This document shows positions 44,813-54,392 of a stretch of 64,000 nt of DNA, piece by piece (position 1 is the stretch's first letter; each line of letters starts with the position of its first letter). Under the pieces are notes generated by a model. That model ran no database searches, was not told the DNA's origin, and saw only the letters and a program-made list of their open reading frames with translations. Both the position numbers and the translations under genes were made by a program. The stretch lies in NCBI RefSeq assembly GCF_003259335.1, contig NZ_QLLL01000003.1:248001-312000 (forward strand), written 5' to 3'. The DNA is from Chitinophaga skermanii. GTDB taxonomy: Bacteria; Bacteroidota; Bacteroidia; Chitinophagales; Chitinophagaceae.

Positions 44813-46186
44813 CTATCTTTCATTTTGTGGTATATTACTTCTAACTATAACATCATTAGGTATAGGATATACATACCTCTTGTCATTCGGTGGTAAAGTA
44901 ATTGTATTGTTCTCTATTACCCTTTTCAACGTAACAGCAAATGCAGGTGAAAGATTCAGTCTTTTTAAATCAGGCCAACGACGACTTCTGAATATGAGTT
45001 CTTTTCTACGCTCTAATAGTATTAACTTAATGACTTCCGACTGGGTTAAGTTTTTATATGGATTAAACGTACCGTTTTCATATCGTTTAGATAGAAGTAA
45101 ATTCAAGTCTTCTAACGCTGAATTAGTATTACCAAGTCTTGCCTTTGCTTCTGCTCTTATTAAGTAAATTTCATCTACTGCATATCCACAGAAAAATTTA
45201 TCATATCCTGTATAATTACCTTTGAAATTGTAAACATTTGGTGCGGATTCGTTGAAAAAGAGTGCTTTACGAAGATCAGTGAACGCATACGTTTTCATCA
45301 GTGATGTATCTACTTGGCTAGCTCCTTCTGCATTGATGTAACTATCTGAGTTTGATGCTAGGAAAATGACTTCTGGGTTTTTATATGAAAATGGGAAAGC
45401 CGTATTAGTTATACTATTATAGTCAATTAGATTATTTTGTAGAAGCAATACTGAATCGGCATATAATTTTGCTTGGTTGTAATTAGATTGTTGTAAATAA
45501 ATATTTGAGAATAATGAATATGCTGCCGCTTTTGAAGGACGAGTATTGTAAATTGCTTTGGTTGGAAGAAATGATATAGCGGATTTTAGATCAAGCAATA
45601 TTTGTGCATAAGTATCTTCCAAGTTTGCCCTTGATATATTTTGGTAGATATTGCTGCTGAAAACTAAGGGTAATCCTAAAGCAGTTTTTGCATTATTCTG
45701 TTGGTATTGAGGTGAAAATAATTGAACCAGGTTGAAATAAATCCAAGATCTATAGAACAAAGCTGATCCCTTGATATTGTCCCAGTAAATAGAGTTACCT
45801 GGATTTCGCTCAAAATTCTCTAATTGCTCTAATATGTAATTGGTATAAAAAATACCTTGGTAGGCATTATTCCAGTCAACTGAAGGTTGACCTTCAAATA
45901 TATCTTGTTTCCACAAGTAAGCATTACGTCGATCTATGAAAATGTAATTTAAGTATTCTTCATTCATGATATAATCATCGGTCCCAAGTTCACCGAAGAT
46001 AGGAAAGCTTCCCACTCCATAATCGTCACCATTGAGTTGTTTGGTATTATCTAGCAATGCTTGTAAGTCTTGCAAGTTTTCAATTGTCGCGAGGCTCGAT
46101 TGGGGTTTAGCGTCAAGGTATTTTTTGCAACTAGCAGAACAGGTGCTAATAAGTAGTATTAATAGTATATAGTTTTTCATTGTCAT
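44813..46186 (-). CDS. RagB/SusD family outer-membrane lipoprotein
   Basis: This 457-aa surface lipoprotein has lipobox SASC (C20) and mature N-terminus CKKYLDAKPQSSLATIENLQ. The SusD-like N-terminal domain and TPR helices follow (DWNNAYQGIFYTNYILEQLE, YRSWIYFNLVQLFSPQYQ). The C-terminal part has EIYLIRAEAKARLGNTNSAL, DLNLLLSKRYENG and RRKELIFRSRRWPDLKRLNL. It forms the lid over the SusC transporter encoded nine bases upstream. The cargo is probably a peptide rather than a glycan, since no glycoside hydrolase is near (inference). Confidence 0.93.
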   Translation of the reverse strand: MTMKNYILLILLISTCSASCKKYLDAKPQSSLATIENLQDLQALLDNTKQLNGDDYGVGSFPIFGELGTDDYIMNEEYLNYIFIDRRNAYLWKQDIFEGQPSVDWNNAYQGIFYTNYILEQLENFERNPGNSIYWDNIKGSALFYRSWIYFNLVQLFSPQYQQNNAKTALGLPLVFSSNIYQNISRANLEDTYAQILLDLKSAISFLPTKAIYNTRPSKAAAYSLFSNIYLQQSNYNQAKLYADSVLLLQNNLIDYNSITNTAFPFSYKNPEVIFLASNSDSYINAEGASQVDTSLMKTYAFTDLRKALFFNESAPNVYNFKGNYTGYDKFFCGYAVDEIYLIRAEAKARLGNTNSALEDLNLLLSKRYENGTFNPYKNLTQSEVIKLILLERRKELIFRSRRWPDLKRLNLSPAFAVTLKRVIENNTITLPPNDKRYVYPIPNDVIVRSNIPQNER

Positions 46187-46195
46187 TGTAATTGA

Positions 46196-49100
46196 TTAGA
46201 AATTAGATTTTAACCCAATACTGTAAGTTCTTGACGGAGGAAGGGAGAAATAATCAGGGTCTAAGTTTAATTTGTTTGCCCGCCATATAATGCCAATATT
46301 ATTAATATACCCGTATACTTGTAGGTTGAGTACTCCTTTCTTTTTACCGAGATTCGGTAGATCGTAACTAAATCTAATATCTTGTAAACGAATGTTGTCC
46401 CCTTTTAACACATTTACTTCAGAATTTGCATAGAATTTATCCCTACTTAAACTGCCATTCGGCTTTGCAGGAACAGACGGAACATTTGTTTTTGATTCAT
46501 CACCTGGCTCTTTCCATCTTTGATCATATTCCCCGTAGCCGTCCCAATAATTATATAATGAGTAATATTCTAGAGCATTTTTTCTGAAGTAATATCCAAA
46601 CTTATATGAAATGTTGATAGACAAACTAGCACCTTTGTAAGAGATCGTATTTCTAAAAGCACCAAAATAAGTCGGTAGTGCAGATCCATTAAAGACGAGG
46701 TCGTTAATATTACCTGAATTTTGTATTGCGGTGTAGTCTTTCGATAAAGTATCCGCAACATAACCTCTCGGGTCGCCAGTTTTAGGATCCAAACCACCCC
46801 AGCGATAACTATAAATACCGTAAACAGGATAGCCTATTTGTGGTGTTATAGGTCCTCCAGCTCCTGCATTAGCGGCTCCCATAAGATTCGCAACAGTAGG
46901 GGTTATATCATATTTTGTAATAGTTGTTCGAGTATAGCTAAATAACAAAGTAGCATCCCAACGAACTAATTGCTTTAATAGAACTGCATTTAAATTTAGG
47001 TCAATACCATTACCTTTTGTACTTGCTATATTTCCAAAGTAAGTTGATAGATCCATGTGGCCAAATGAGCCTAAAGTAGGATTGATTGCAATTTCAGACA
47101 TTAAATCCTTATTGATTTTATGATAATATTCTAATGAACCATTTACACGGTTATTTAGAATACTATAATCTATTCCAATGTTAAACATACCATTGCGTTC
47201 CCAGCGGAGCTTATCGTTCGGGGGATTCATAATTTGAAGTGTCGGTAGGTTATAATAGTAATCATTGTCATTGATGGCAGTTAATACACCTGCGGCTTGT
47301 TTATTAATACTACCACTAAAACCGTAGGTTGCTCGTAACTTAAGTAAGTTTACCAATCTGCTGGCTTTCAAAAACATTTCATCAGCCAAGTTCCATGATG
47401 CACCAATTGACCATAGAGGAACAGCTCTTTGATTGGTACTTACCCCAAACAAGTTCGATGCGTCTTTCCTCAAGCTTCCGGATAACGTATACCTGTCTTT
47501 CCACACATAGGAAGCATTTATAAATAAAGAGGTAAATCTATTTAGGCTTTCACTTTTGCTAAACATATCAGTAATGTTTGTAGCAAGTAGTGGATTGTAG
47601 AAGAGTGGAAAGTTTGATTTATAGTCAATCGGTGATCTATAGCCCGAAGATTCATTGTATCCTATAATTCTATCAGAATAAATGTTCCCAGCTATATCCC
47701 TAATTTCAAAACCAGCTAATGCAAATACTTTATGACGATTCCATTGTTCTTGGTAGTTTACCTGGGCCCTTCCTGAATGTGTTGTTAGCCCTGTATTATT
47801 AATATCGATTACGCTACCTCGTGGGTAATTATAAGTAAAAGTGCCATTGCTTTCGGCTATGGTAAAGCGGTTAATTGCATTTCGTACATCATACATTAAC
47901 TCGTTCTGAGTATTAGTGCCTTCAATATTTTGTTTTTGAAATTGATATTTAACTTCACCTGAAAATCGTTCATTTAATCTATACTTTGTACCTATGTTTA
48001 AAACAATTGTATTGTTATTTATTTTGTTATTAGCATTGTCTAGTTGATCTAGGTACCTGTAGTGCCAATCTAGTAATCCAATATTCTGCATTGTATCGAT
48101 ATAACTAAATCGTAAGTCTTTGGGTAATGCTAAATGGTTCCCATCTTTATCTGCTATTTGCGCGTAGGGATAGATTTTTTTACTATCTCCCAACGAAATA
48201 TTATCTATACCTTGGCTGTTCCTTCTGCTAAGTGTACTGGTATAATTGATTCCGAACGACAGCTCTAATTGTGGTATTGGTTTAAAATAGGTTTGATTTT
48301 GTAGTGTAATTCTATCTAGCGAATTACCAATTAACGTACTTTTATTTCTATCATAGCCTGCAGAGAACAAATAATTAATATTGTTACTCCCACCACGCAT
48401 GTTTACAGCATATTGTTGGTTTAAGCCTAGTTGTAAGGCGTATTTATCGATATCTTTCCTAATATCTGTTGTTCGCCACGCTGCTATTTTTTGATCAACA
48501 GTAGCCTGGTCAACCATGCCTTTTTTTTGTTGTTCTAATAATTCAATGAGTGGAGATAAAAGTTTCGTCCTATTTCTAACTGGTTGAAAATTGAGCTTGT
48601 ATAAATTCAATTCAACATCAATGAAATCACTTGCAGAAATACTGGGTTTATAATAGATGTCAGGTTTTTCTTCAATTGTTATATTCGTATTGAATTCAAT
48701 TTTCATTTTCTGATTATAATTTCCCTTCTTTGTTGTTATAACAATAACGCCATTTCCTGCATTTGATCCCCAAATTGCAGCTGCCGCAGCGTCTTTCAGA
48801 ATAGTAATAGATTCAATATCATTTGGGTTAATTGTATTAATATCTGCTAAATAGGGAAAATTATCAACGATGATCAATGGATTTTGATCCGATAATATGG
48901 TATTAATACCTCTAATTGTAATACTGGGTTCATTACTAAATTTCCTATTAAACTGAACAGCATTAGTCATATTCTCGATTCTGTCAAGAATATTTGTTGA
49001 AACCCTTCTGTTTACATCTTGATTAGATACGAAGTTATAAGATCCTGTGGCACGCTCTTTGGAAATTACTTGGTAACCATTTGAAACACTTACTTCGTTT

Positions 49101-49432
49101 AGAGCTGTAGAATTTGTAGTAAGTACAATATTTACCTTAGCATTGATATTTGCATCAAAAGTGATTTCCTTCGTACTATAACCAATACAGGATATCACTA
49201 ATATACCTTGATTACGTTCAACTGGTATACTGAAAAATCCATCATTACTACTAATTGCAACTGTCTTCTCGTGCAGTACCTTGATTGTTGCTTTAATTAT
49301 AGGTTCATTGGTTGATGAAACGATTCTTCCTTCTATATTTTTGATGGAATTTTGGCCATTAGATGCCATCCACAAAAAACAACTTAAAGTAGCTGTTAGG
49401 ATAAACGAAAGCAGGGTAAATGTTTGTTTCAT
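46196..49432 (-). CDS. SusC/RagA family TonB-linked outer-membrane protein
   Basis: This 1078-aa transporter has a signal peptide, a carboxypeptidase-regulatory-like domain (about residues 30-110), and a plug with NEPSITIRGINTILSDQNPL, IIVDNFPYLADINTINPND and SITILKDAAAAAIWGSNAGN. A 22-strand barrel ends with RTYSIGLKSNF. It lacks the STN signalling domain. It pairs with the SusD lipoprotein downstream and lies one base after the TlpA gene, forming a tlpA-susC-susD operon. Its A+T-rich composition differs from that of flanking housekeeping genes. Confidence 0.95.
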   Translation of the reverse strand: MKQTFTLLSFILTATLSCFLWMASNGQNSIKNIEGRIVSSTNEPIIKATIKVLHEKTVAISSNDGFFSIPVERNQGILVISCIGYSTKEITFDANINAKVNIVLTTNSTALNEVSVSNGYQVISKERATGSYNFVSNQDVNRRVSTNILDRIENMTNAVQFNRKFSNEPSITIRGINTILSDQNPLIIVDNFPYLADINTINPNDIESITILKDAAAAAIWGSNAGNGVIVITTKKGNYNQKMKIEFNTNITIEEKPDIYYKPSISASDFIDVELNLYKLNFQPVRNRTKLLSPLIELLEQQKKGMVDQATVDQKIAAWRTTDIRKDIDKYALQLGLNQQYAVNMRGGSNNINYLFSAGYDRNKSTLIGNSLDRITLQNQTYFKPIPQLELSFGINYTSTLSRRNSQGIDNISLGDSKKIYPYAQIADKDGNHLALPKDLRFSYIDTMQNIGLLDWHYRYLDQLDNANNKINNNTIVLNIGTKYRLNERFSGEVKYQFQKQNIEGTNTQNELMYDVRNAINRFTIAESNGTFTYNYPRGSVIDINNTGLTTHSGRAQVNYQEQWNRHKVFALAGFEIRDIAGNIYSDRIIGYNESSGYRSPIDYKSNFPLFYNPLLATNITDMFSKSESLNRFTSLFINASYVWKDRYTLSGSLRKDASNLFGVSTNQRAVPLWSIGASWNLADEMFLKASRLVNLLKLRATYGFSGSINKQAAGVLTAINDNDYYYNLPTLQIMNPPNDKLRWERNGMFNIGIDYSILNNRVNGSLEYYHKINKDLMSEIAINPTLGSFGHMDLSTYFGNIASTKGNGIDLNLNAVLLKQLVRWDATLLFSYTRTTITKYDITPTVANLMGAANAGAGGPITPQIGYPVYGIYSYRWGGLDPKTGDPRGYVADTLSKDYTAIQNSGNINDLVFNGSALPTYFGAFRNTISYKGASLSINISYKFGYYFRKNALEYYSLYNYWDGYGEYDQRWKEPGDESKTNVPSVPAKPNGSLSRDKFYANSEVNVLKGDNIRLQDIRFSYDLPNLGKKKGVLNLQVYGYINNIGIIWRANKLNLDPDYFSLPPSRTYSIGLKSNF

Positions 49433-49433
49433 T

Positions 49434-50678
49434 TTATTCGTTTGTAGGAATGAGAATAGGAGATAATGATATTATTTCTATTGGTTTTTCTTCGATTTCT
49501 ATAGTGAAACCTATGGCTTTTAACGAGGTAATAAAACCTTTGATACCTTCTGTATTGGGGAATTTCACATTAATGCCATTTGCATATCCAGATTCATCAA
49601 CAATAGGTAATTCACCTGGGAAAATGGATTGAACCCGGTTTAATATTTTGTTCAATTTATAGTTCCATGCCATAGAAGAATCAACATAATATTCAAAGTG
49701 TGGGGTATCTGTGCTTGTTTTTATTAGTTGTTTGACTGGGGCTTTTATTACATAGCACATTACCGGTGAGACCACTCTTCTACTAGTTAAACCGAAGAAA
49801 TTATTGAGGGTATGGATCATTTCTCTAAATAGCACTAGGGGAGAACCTTTAGGTTGTGATTTGCCTTGATAATAGTAGTAATTTGTTAAGTCGATATGGG
49901 TATCCTCATCCTTTCCATGAAGTTCATTTACTATCACCCTATCCTTTGCAAGTTCAGTGTTAGAAAGGTTGTTATATGCAAAGCGATATAATTCTTTGAT
50001 ATTCGATAAGTAGTTTATTTCAATTATTTGTTGATGATTGTTAAAGAGAATAAATTGTTTAGCAGATGTATTTGGATTCGTTGCCAATGTAGATTGAAAT
50101 ATTATATTTTTCTGTAACGCAGAATCGGAATATTCTTTTGAATCTATAAATTTCGGTGCGATTTCATGTTTTGCAAATTGCTTTATACTTTCAATACTGC
50201 CCTGTTTACTAAATGATATAATGCGTCCTTTCCTATTAACCCACACATATGCCGGAAATACGTCTACGGGAATTAACTTGTTAATAAGCGTATCTGCATT
50301 CAAGAATTGTAAAGTCAAACTTTGCATCCTCTTATATTTCAGCCTAGCATTCTGAACCCTATCCTCAGGGTCTGTAGTAATAGGTAATATAATTATCTCC
50401 TCGCTCATCACTTTTTGCAAACTATCATATTGAGGCATATGTGCTATGCAGCCAGAACAATGGACATTCCAGAAGTATAATAAGAGTGGTTTATTGTCTA
50501 ACTCTTTACTGCTAGATAGTTTTAGTTTGCTTGAAATGTATGTTAATACATTTGCTGGAAGTTGATCTCCAATTTGTAAAGCCAAAGGTAGCTTTTGAGA
50601 ATAGGTGTAAAACGGAATTAATAAAATAGTAAGTGATATGACTAGTGCCATTTTACAGCTTACCAGGTTGGTTTTCAT
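49434..50678 (-). CDS. TlpA-like thioredoxin with DUF3738-like C-terminus
   Basis: This 414-aa exported protein has a signal peptide ending at FYTYSQ and a thioredoxin-fold domain with FWNVHCSGCIAHMPQYDSL (C74 and C77). A long linker leads to a C-terminal domain with PGELPIVDESGYANGINVKF and LKAIGFTIEIEEKPIEII, as in DUF3738/TIGR03435 proteins. The ATG at 50678 is preferred over a TTG at 50711. As first gene of the tlpA-susC-susD operon it probably acts on disulfides of the exported peptides (inference). Confidence 0.85.
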   Translation of the reverse strand: MKTNLVSCKMALVISLTILLIPFYTYSQKLPLALQIGDQLPANVLTYISSKLKLSSSKELDNKPLLLYFWNVHCSGCIAHMPQYDSLQKVMSEEIIILPITTDPEDRVQNARLKYKRMQSLTLQFLNADTLINKLIPVDVFPAYVWVNRKGRIISFSKQGSIESIKQFAKHEIAPKFIDSKEYSDSALQKNIIFQSTLATNPNTSAKQFILFNNHQQIIEINYLSNIKELYRFAYNNLSNTELAKDRVIVNELHGKDEDTHIDLTNYYYYQGKSQPKGSPLVLFREMIHTLNNFFGLTSRRVVSPVMCYVIKAPVKQLIKTSTDTPHFEYYVDSSMAWNYKLNKILNRVQSIFPGELPIVDESGYANGINVKFPNTEGIKGFITSLKAIGFTIEIEEKPIEIISLSPILIPTNE

Positions 50679-51023
50679 ACTTACGAGTTTTTGTGCAATA
50701 AAACTTTTCAAGCTAATTATTCAGCTTGCTGATAAGTATAAAATGGAGAGGCGAATGAAAATGTCGTAAATGGAGAACTCAAATATAGGTGATTATATAA
50801 TTCAATATTATAAGAGGCCTGGAAATCAAATGAAGGTGGTGGATTTCTGCGTGGTAAATGCTTTGTGGCTGCAGTTTTCAGGCTATGTTAATTTTATTTA
50901 AACAATTAATTTGTTTAGTATTTTTCAGTAAATTACAGTATAACGTATAGATGATATTATAAATGCACATTCTCACATTATTGGTATTGTGGGAGAATTT
51001 TCTATTTATTTATATCATCGATT
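50679..51023. other. Divergent promoter region of the tlpA operon and the LanKC gene
   Basis: No convincing gene is seen in this A+T-rich interval. ATTCTCACA (50969-50977) and TGTGGGAGAAT (50988-50998) form a hairpin 26 bases before the LanKC start. It contains GGGAGAAT, also the first half of the iron-region motif. A 43-codon open frame at 50770-50901 is judged fortuitous. Confidence 0.4.
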
Positions 51024-53651
51024 ATGTCAACAGAACAATTAAGCAAAATTCGTGATTATAAGGTATTCTTACTCGAATATTTTAACGAGTTTGATGAAGA
51101 AAGTGAAGATATCTATTATATAATTCATGGTGATTTAAGGAAAACCCAAGGTTGGATGTATTACATCAGTTGCAATCTTGTGTCAATTACCTCCATTCTC
51201 CCCCCTTTACTGCAGTACTTAAAATCTATAGAAGTAGCTTTCAAGCTTATTAAAACACGGGAAGACCATATTAATATAAATAATGCTGTACTTGGCGTAT
51301 CTACACAAGGACAAGCAATTGTTATTTACCCCAACGATGATAAACAAGCACGAAGTATATATCCTTTTTTGTACGAAATACTCGGTAATGAAGAAGGGCC
51401 TGTTATATCAGCCGCACAACAATTAACGAATAGTATTTATACCAGGTATGGCGGTATAAAACCTATACCCGTTCTACAAGAGAATGGAGAATACTTGCAT
51501 TTTATATACGACATAAATGGAAACTTAGTAGAAGATTTATTTACAATTCCTCATGTGTTACCAAGTGGAGTTGATAGGCTTTTCCCTATCGTTCAATCAA
51601 AAGATAAGGGCAGTGCTGTGAATAAAATTGTAGGGAACTATTTGCCTTTTAAAGTTTTGAAAAATGATTTGAAGGGAAGTGTACATAAAGCAATTTATTT
51701 TAAAGGATTGCTTTCTTGGGGCGTATGTGTGCTGAAACAAGGAAAAAAGAATGTTTGGCAAGACGCTCATAATCGGGATGTCACTTCCAGGATAAGGTGG
51801 CAAAAGCAACTGTTTGATGCGCTAAGAGGGAAAGTTAAGATGCCTGTTATCTATGAATATTTCGAGGATAATACGGATGCGTATATTGCAATGGAACTTG
51901 TGAAGGGTAAGTCATTTATGGATGAAATATTCGAAGTTTATAATGGTAGAACATGGCATAATATACCCCAAAATGGAAAGATTAAGCTATTAGAAATCAC
52001 GTTGAAAATATTAGCATTGATTGAATGCATGCACAATTGTGATTTTGTACACCGTGACATAACGCCTACTAATTTTATTGTTGATAAGAAACTTAATGTT
52101 CAAATGATTGACTTGGAATTAAGTTATGACTTACAAAGTGCTGAATTGCAATTTGACTGGGGCACCCCAGGTTTTATGTCACCCAATCAATATTATCTCA
52201 AAACACCAACAATAGAAGATGACCTATATGCAATTGGCGCAAGTTTGTTCGTTGTGCTAACTGGGCAGTTCCCAATTATTTTATCGCGTGACCACGAATT
52301 GAATTTACATCGCAAATTATCGTATTATATTCCAAATAAGGAAATAAGAGATGTTGTTTTTTATTGTTTGCATGATGATCCTCAACAGCGTCCAAGTTTA
52401 CAATATATCATTAATGCCGTACAATACTTTAAGCTGCTCATTCAGAAAGATGGAGGAGGAGAAGCGCTTGTAGATTTGGTAAGTAGGAAGGATATCGAAA
52501 CAACTATTCAACATGCAATTAGTACAGTAAATAGTCCTATGTTTACTGGTCATCAAACTTGGTTTTCACGTAAAATATTTGGTAATGGACATGTAAAAGG
52601 GCAGTTTGATGGCGCTAGGTTATATTATGGATTCAATAGGGGGGCTGCTGGTGTATTTTACATGTTGCATATAGCAAAATCAGTTGGTTTTAATATTGAT
52701 GAAGGTCTAAGGGTTGCTGAAAAGATTCCTGTAGCTATTGAAACTAAAGAATTTCCTAATGGGTTACACTTTGGGAAAGCAGGTATTGCTATCATGTTAA
52801 ACTTAATGAATCAATATTCATGTTTTAACAATATTAGCGATTATAATTTAGTAGAGTGGATGACTGGAATAGTCACCAAAACAGATCTTGTATTTGGGTA
52901 TGCGGGACAACTTTTGGCATTGTTACACCTTCATCAACAGAATCGTGCAGCATACGTTAATGCCAAAATAGATGAAATAGTGACTGTATTGAGGGAAAGC
53001 CAGCTAGAAAGTGGAGCATGGTACAACGATACAACTAATAGTAATAAACAAATAAATACTGGCCTGCATTATGGCGTGGCAGGGATTTTATACTCGTTAC
53101 TATTGTATAGAGAATTGTATCATGATACTCAAGTTGACGAATGTATTATTACGGGATTACAATGGTTAGAAAAGACAAGTTTTTCCAGAAATGGCACTAG
53201 GTTTTGGAGAACAAGTACACATGACATGAAGTCAACTATTGAGCTTTGTACAGGAGCAAGTGGAATTGCCCTTGTATTTATTGTGGCATACAGAGTATAT
53301 AAGAGCGATAAATACAAGAAAATTGTGGATGAAGCATTTATGTGTATTCCGCATGAGTTTGTTATGCTTAATTTATCCCATTGTCATGGTAGTGCTGGAA
53401 TTGGGGAAGTATATTTGGAAGCTTATAGGGCATTCAATGATGCAGCTTATTTAGAGAAAGCAGAAAAAATTGTTCTTAGTATCATTCACCAAGTAGCAGC
53501 CACACCTAATCCCAATGAAGTATATTGGTACGTAGAAGGCACTGAATTCCCCACCGCCGACTTCATGACCGGCCAAGCCGGCGTCATCCACTTCCTTCTC
53601 CGCTACCTTCACCCCGATAAAATCCCATACCCGCTAGAACCACAACCTTAA
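51024..53651 (+). CDS. Class III-type lanthionine synthetase (lyase-kinase-LanC fusion)
   Basis: This 875-aa protein has the domain order of LanKC enzymes, which phosphorylate Ser/Thr, eliminate phosphate and add Cys to form (methyl)lanthionine. Residues 25-190 resemble the phosphoSer/Thr lyase domain (LPPLLQYLKSIEVAFKLIKT, ITSILPP, YTRYGGIKP). Residues 205-475 form a kinase with VLKQG Lys238, catalytic VHRDITPTNFIVD (HRD 343-345, N350) and DLE 363-365 for DFG. Residues 530-865 form a LanC barrel with seven GxxG repeats and zinc-type residues C742 (ELCTGASG) and C787-H788 (LSHCHGSAG). It diverges from a tlpA-susC-susD operon. No clear leader peptide gene adjoins it. The last 110 bases are much richer in G+C than the rest. 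Confidence 0.9.
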   Translation: MSTEQLSKIRDYKVFLLEYFNEFDEESEDIYYIIHGDLRKTQGWMYYISCNLVSITSILPPLLQYLKSIEVAFKLIKTREDHININNAVLGVSTQGQAIVIYPNDDKQARSIYPFLYEILGNEEGPVISAAQQLTNSIYTRYGGIKPIPVLQENGEYLHFIYDINGNLVEDLFTIPHVLPSGVDRLFPIVQSKDKGSAVNKIVGNYLPFKVLKNDLKGSVHKAIYFKGLLSWGVCVLKQGKKNVWQDAHNRDVTSRIRWQKQLFDALRGKVKMPVIYEYFEDNTDAYIAMELVKGKSFMDEIFEVYNGRTWHNIPQNGKIKLLEITLKILALIECMHNCDFVHRDITPTNFIVDKKLNVQMIDLELSYDLQSAELQFDWGTPGFMSPNQYYLKTPTIEDDLYAIGASLFVVLTGQFPIILSRDHELNLHRKLSYYIPNKEIRDVVFYCLHDDPQQRPSLQYIINAVQYFKLLIQKDGGGEALVDLVSRKDIETTIQHAISTVNSPMFTGHQTWFSRKIFGNGHVKGQFDGARLYYGFNRGAAGVFYMLHIAKSVGFNIDEGLRVAEKIPVAIETKEFPNGLHFGKAGIAIMLNLMNQYSCFNNISDYNLVEWMTGIVTKTDLVFGYAGQLLALLHLHQQNRAAYVNAKIDEIVTVLRESQLESGAWYNDTTNSNKQINTGLHYGVAGILYSLLLYRELYHDTQVDECIITGLQWLEKTSFSRNGTRFWRTSTHDMKSTIELCTGASGIALVFIVAYRVYKSDKYKKIVDEAFMCIPHEFVMLNLSHCHGSAGIGEVYLEAYRAFNDAAYLEKAEKIVLSIIHQVAATPNPNEVYWYVEGTEFPTADFMTGQAGVIHFLLRYLHPDKIPYPLEPQP

Positions 53652-53684
53652 GCTCGATATTAATGGTTATGACGCATATATAAA

Positions 53685-53717
53685 ACGGCGATACTGCTTA
53701 AACCACAGTATCGCCGT
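53685..53717 (+). terminator. Hairpin after the LanKC gene
   Basis: ACGGCGATACTG (53685-53696) pairs perfectly with CAGTATCGCCGT (53706-53717), 33 bases after the stop. No T-run follows. Confidence 0.65.
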
Positions 53718-53887
53718 AATAACATATTAGCAAGCATAGTTATCAAGCAATTGCTAGTCTCCTCTCTAAGCAATCACCACAACTACGCTAACAATTCAAA
53801 TATAATCCAGCACCCCAAACCCGCTAAGTTCACATGTAATGAAACGTACATATTCCATCATGAAACAACAAAAAATGCTTCCTACTG

Positions 53888-54036
53888 GAAGCATCCAAAT
53901 TCCTCAATATCCCATATCCAAACGCTATATCCCAGTTTACGAAAACCCCAATAGAAGCATCCAAATTCCTCAATATCTCGCAACCAAACACTATATCCCA
54001 GTTTATCGAAAACCCCAATAGCAGCATCACAATCCC
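53888..54036. repeat. Tandem 66/67-bp repeat between LanKC and suf genes
   Basis: Unit one (53888-53953) and unit two (53954-54020) both begin GAAGCATCCAAATTCCTCAA and share CTATATCCCAGTTTA and GAAAACCCCAATA. A third unit breaks off after GCAGCATCACAATCCC. A perfect hairpin, ATGCTTCC-TACT-GGAAGCAT, overlaps the start. The one-base length difference breaks a common reading frame, so the repeat is probably non-coding. Confidence 0.75.
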
Positions 54037-54045
54037 ACAAAAAAA

Positions 54046-54066
54046 ACGCCCCTCAACGAGTGGCGT
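54046..54066 (-). terminator. Terminator of the suf operon
   Basis: ACGCCCCTC (54046-54054) pairs with GAGTGGCGT (54058-54066) except for one mismatch. On the minus strand a long T-run follows. Confidence 0.75.
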
Positions 54067-54074
54067 CTAATCTC

Positions 54075-54389
54075 TTACAAAAATCCCAATTCCAATTTCG
54101 CTTCTTCGCTCATCATATCTTTCGTCCAAGGTGGATCAAACGTCAATCGTACATCGGCATTCGTAACACCTTCCAACGCGGAAATTTTATCCGTTACTTC
54201 TTGGATAATGGCACCGGCTACGGGGCAGGCGGGGGCGGTTAAGGTCATGATCACTAGTACGTGGCCGTTATCGCTCGCTTCCACTTTATATACAAGGCCT
54301 AAATCGTAAATATTCACGGGGATTTCGGGGTCGTGCACCGTATGGAGTACTTCCTCCACTTTCATCTGCAAGGCTATATTCGCGCTCAT
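54075..54389 (-). CDS. DUF59/MIP18 family Fe-S assembly protein, SufT-like
   Basis: This 104-aa protein has DPEIPVNIYDLGLVYKVE (residues 19-36) and LTAPACPVAG, whose Cys is the conserved reactive residue of DUF59. Such proteins help mature or deliver iron-sulfur clusters. It is the last gene of the suf operon, four bases after sufE, directly before the terminator. The position and motif make a SufT-like role likely. Confidence 0.9.
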   Translation of the reverse strand: MSANIALQMKVEEVLHTVHDPEIPVNIYDLGLVYKVEASDNGHVLVIMTLTAPACPVAGAIIQEVTDKISALEGVTNADVRLTFDPPWTKDMMSEEAKLELGFL

Positions 54390-54392
54390 GGT

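Noticed and set aside
50770..50901. 43-codon open frame upstream of the LanKC gene as a possible lanthipeptide precursor
   Set aside because: It has one Cys, two Ser and no Thr, no leader-like helix, and lies in a divergent promoter region. It does not suit a lanthionine precursor.
53830..54030. Repetitive peptides on either strand of the 66/67-bp repeat
   Set aside because: Both strands are open by chance. The units differ by one base in length, so no common frame is maintained across copies.
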